A stretch of DNA of 5,941 nt from positions 1 to 5,941 of the forward strand of contig NZ_CALLVP010000012.1 of NCBI RefSeq assembly GCF_938010505.1, read 5' to 3'. Source of the DNA: an uncultured Veillonella sp. GTDB taxonomy: Bacteria; Bacillota; Negativicutes; Veillonellales; Veillonellaceae. The notes beneath the pieces were generated by a model that worked only from the letters and a program-made list of their open reading frames with translations, made no database searches and was not told the origin of the DNA. The translations under genes were made by a program, and so were the position numbers. Below are positions 5,790 to 5,941 of this stretch, piece by piece (within the stretch, counting starts at the first letter, position 1; every line of letters starts with the position of its first letter).

Positions 5790-5941
5790 TTATTTCGATA
5801 CGCGCCAATTCAAATATAAGCCTGAAATAATACCTAAGGTATCTGGTATCAATGCAGCCAATACAGTTGGCAATGCTCCGCCTTTTCCTAAGGCACCAGC
5901 AAAGGTCATCACCCCATAATAAATAAAGATGATAAGAATAC
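5790..5941 (-). CDS. LptF/LptG-family LPS export permease, C-terminal fragment
   Basis: Only the last 49 complete codons are in the window, and the gene continues past the right edge. The frame reads a hydrophobic helix (LILIIFIYYGVM), then FAGALGKGGALPTVLAALIPD, then a final helix ending SGLYLNWRVSK before TAA (5792-5790). This matches the C-terminal end of LptF/LptG permeases, where G-x-x-P-x-x-x-A-x-x-P-(N/D) precedes the last transmembrane helix. These proteins form the inner-membrane channel that, with the LptB ATPase, pulls LPS from the membrane towards the periplasmic bridge. The fragment cannot tell LptF from LptG; some Negativicutes may use a single-type permease. It is followed by the DUF3084 gene 31 bp downstream with no terminator between. 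Confidence 0.85.
   Translation of the reverse strand, partial: ILIIFIYYGVMTFAGALGKGGALPTVLAALIPDTLGIISGLYLNWRVSK

Overview
The window looks like chromosomal DNA of a diderm, LPS-bearing Firmicute of the class Negativicutes, most likely Veillonella or a close relative. The evidence is an OmpM-type porin (signal peptide, one SLH domain, coiled coil, beta-barrel ending in Phe) alongside an LptF/LptG-family permease and a DUF3084 protein, in low-GC DNA with very AT-rich spacers. All recognised genes lie on the minus strand, so transcription runs from high to low coordinates. The assignment comes from sequence recognition; no database search was run.

Layout in transcription order. (1) 5941-4472: the 3' end of an LptF/LptG-family permease (LPS export), then 31 bp later a DUF3084 membrane/coiled-coil protein, closed by a strong hairpin terminator. 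(2) 4463-2396: a tight three-gene operon of a divergent YqgF/RuvX-like RNase H-fold protein, a YitT-family membrane protein (start overlapping the previous stop by 11 bp) and signal peptidase I (9 bp spacing), closed by a terminator. (3) 2395-553: about 345 bp of AT-rich spacer, a strong extended -10 promoter, a leader of about 157 nt, ompM, and a UUCG-loop terminator. (4) 552-1: a second AT-rich spacer, then a second promoter and leader clearly related to that of ompM, reading out of the left edge. Its gene begins just outside the window and is probably a sister outer-membrane protein gene.

The genes form part of an envelope-building neighbourhood: LPS transport, signal-peptide cleavage of exported proteins, and an abundant outer-membrane porin that tethers the outer membrane to peptidoglycan.

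The most interesting signal is the duplicated promoter-leader module. Both copies have TTTACA, a 17-bp spacer and a TGn-extended -10. After 56 or 57 nt comes an almost invariant 19-nt element, GAGGAAACRTGGACACTCC, and at a fixed distance after that GTGAATG. The one variable base in the element turns ATG into GTG, so the element may be the start of a tiny leader ORF (M-D-T-P...). It could equally be a binding site for an RNA-binding protein or a small RNA. I do not recognise it as a described RNA family.
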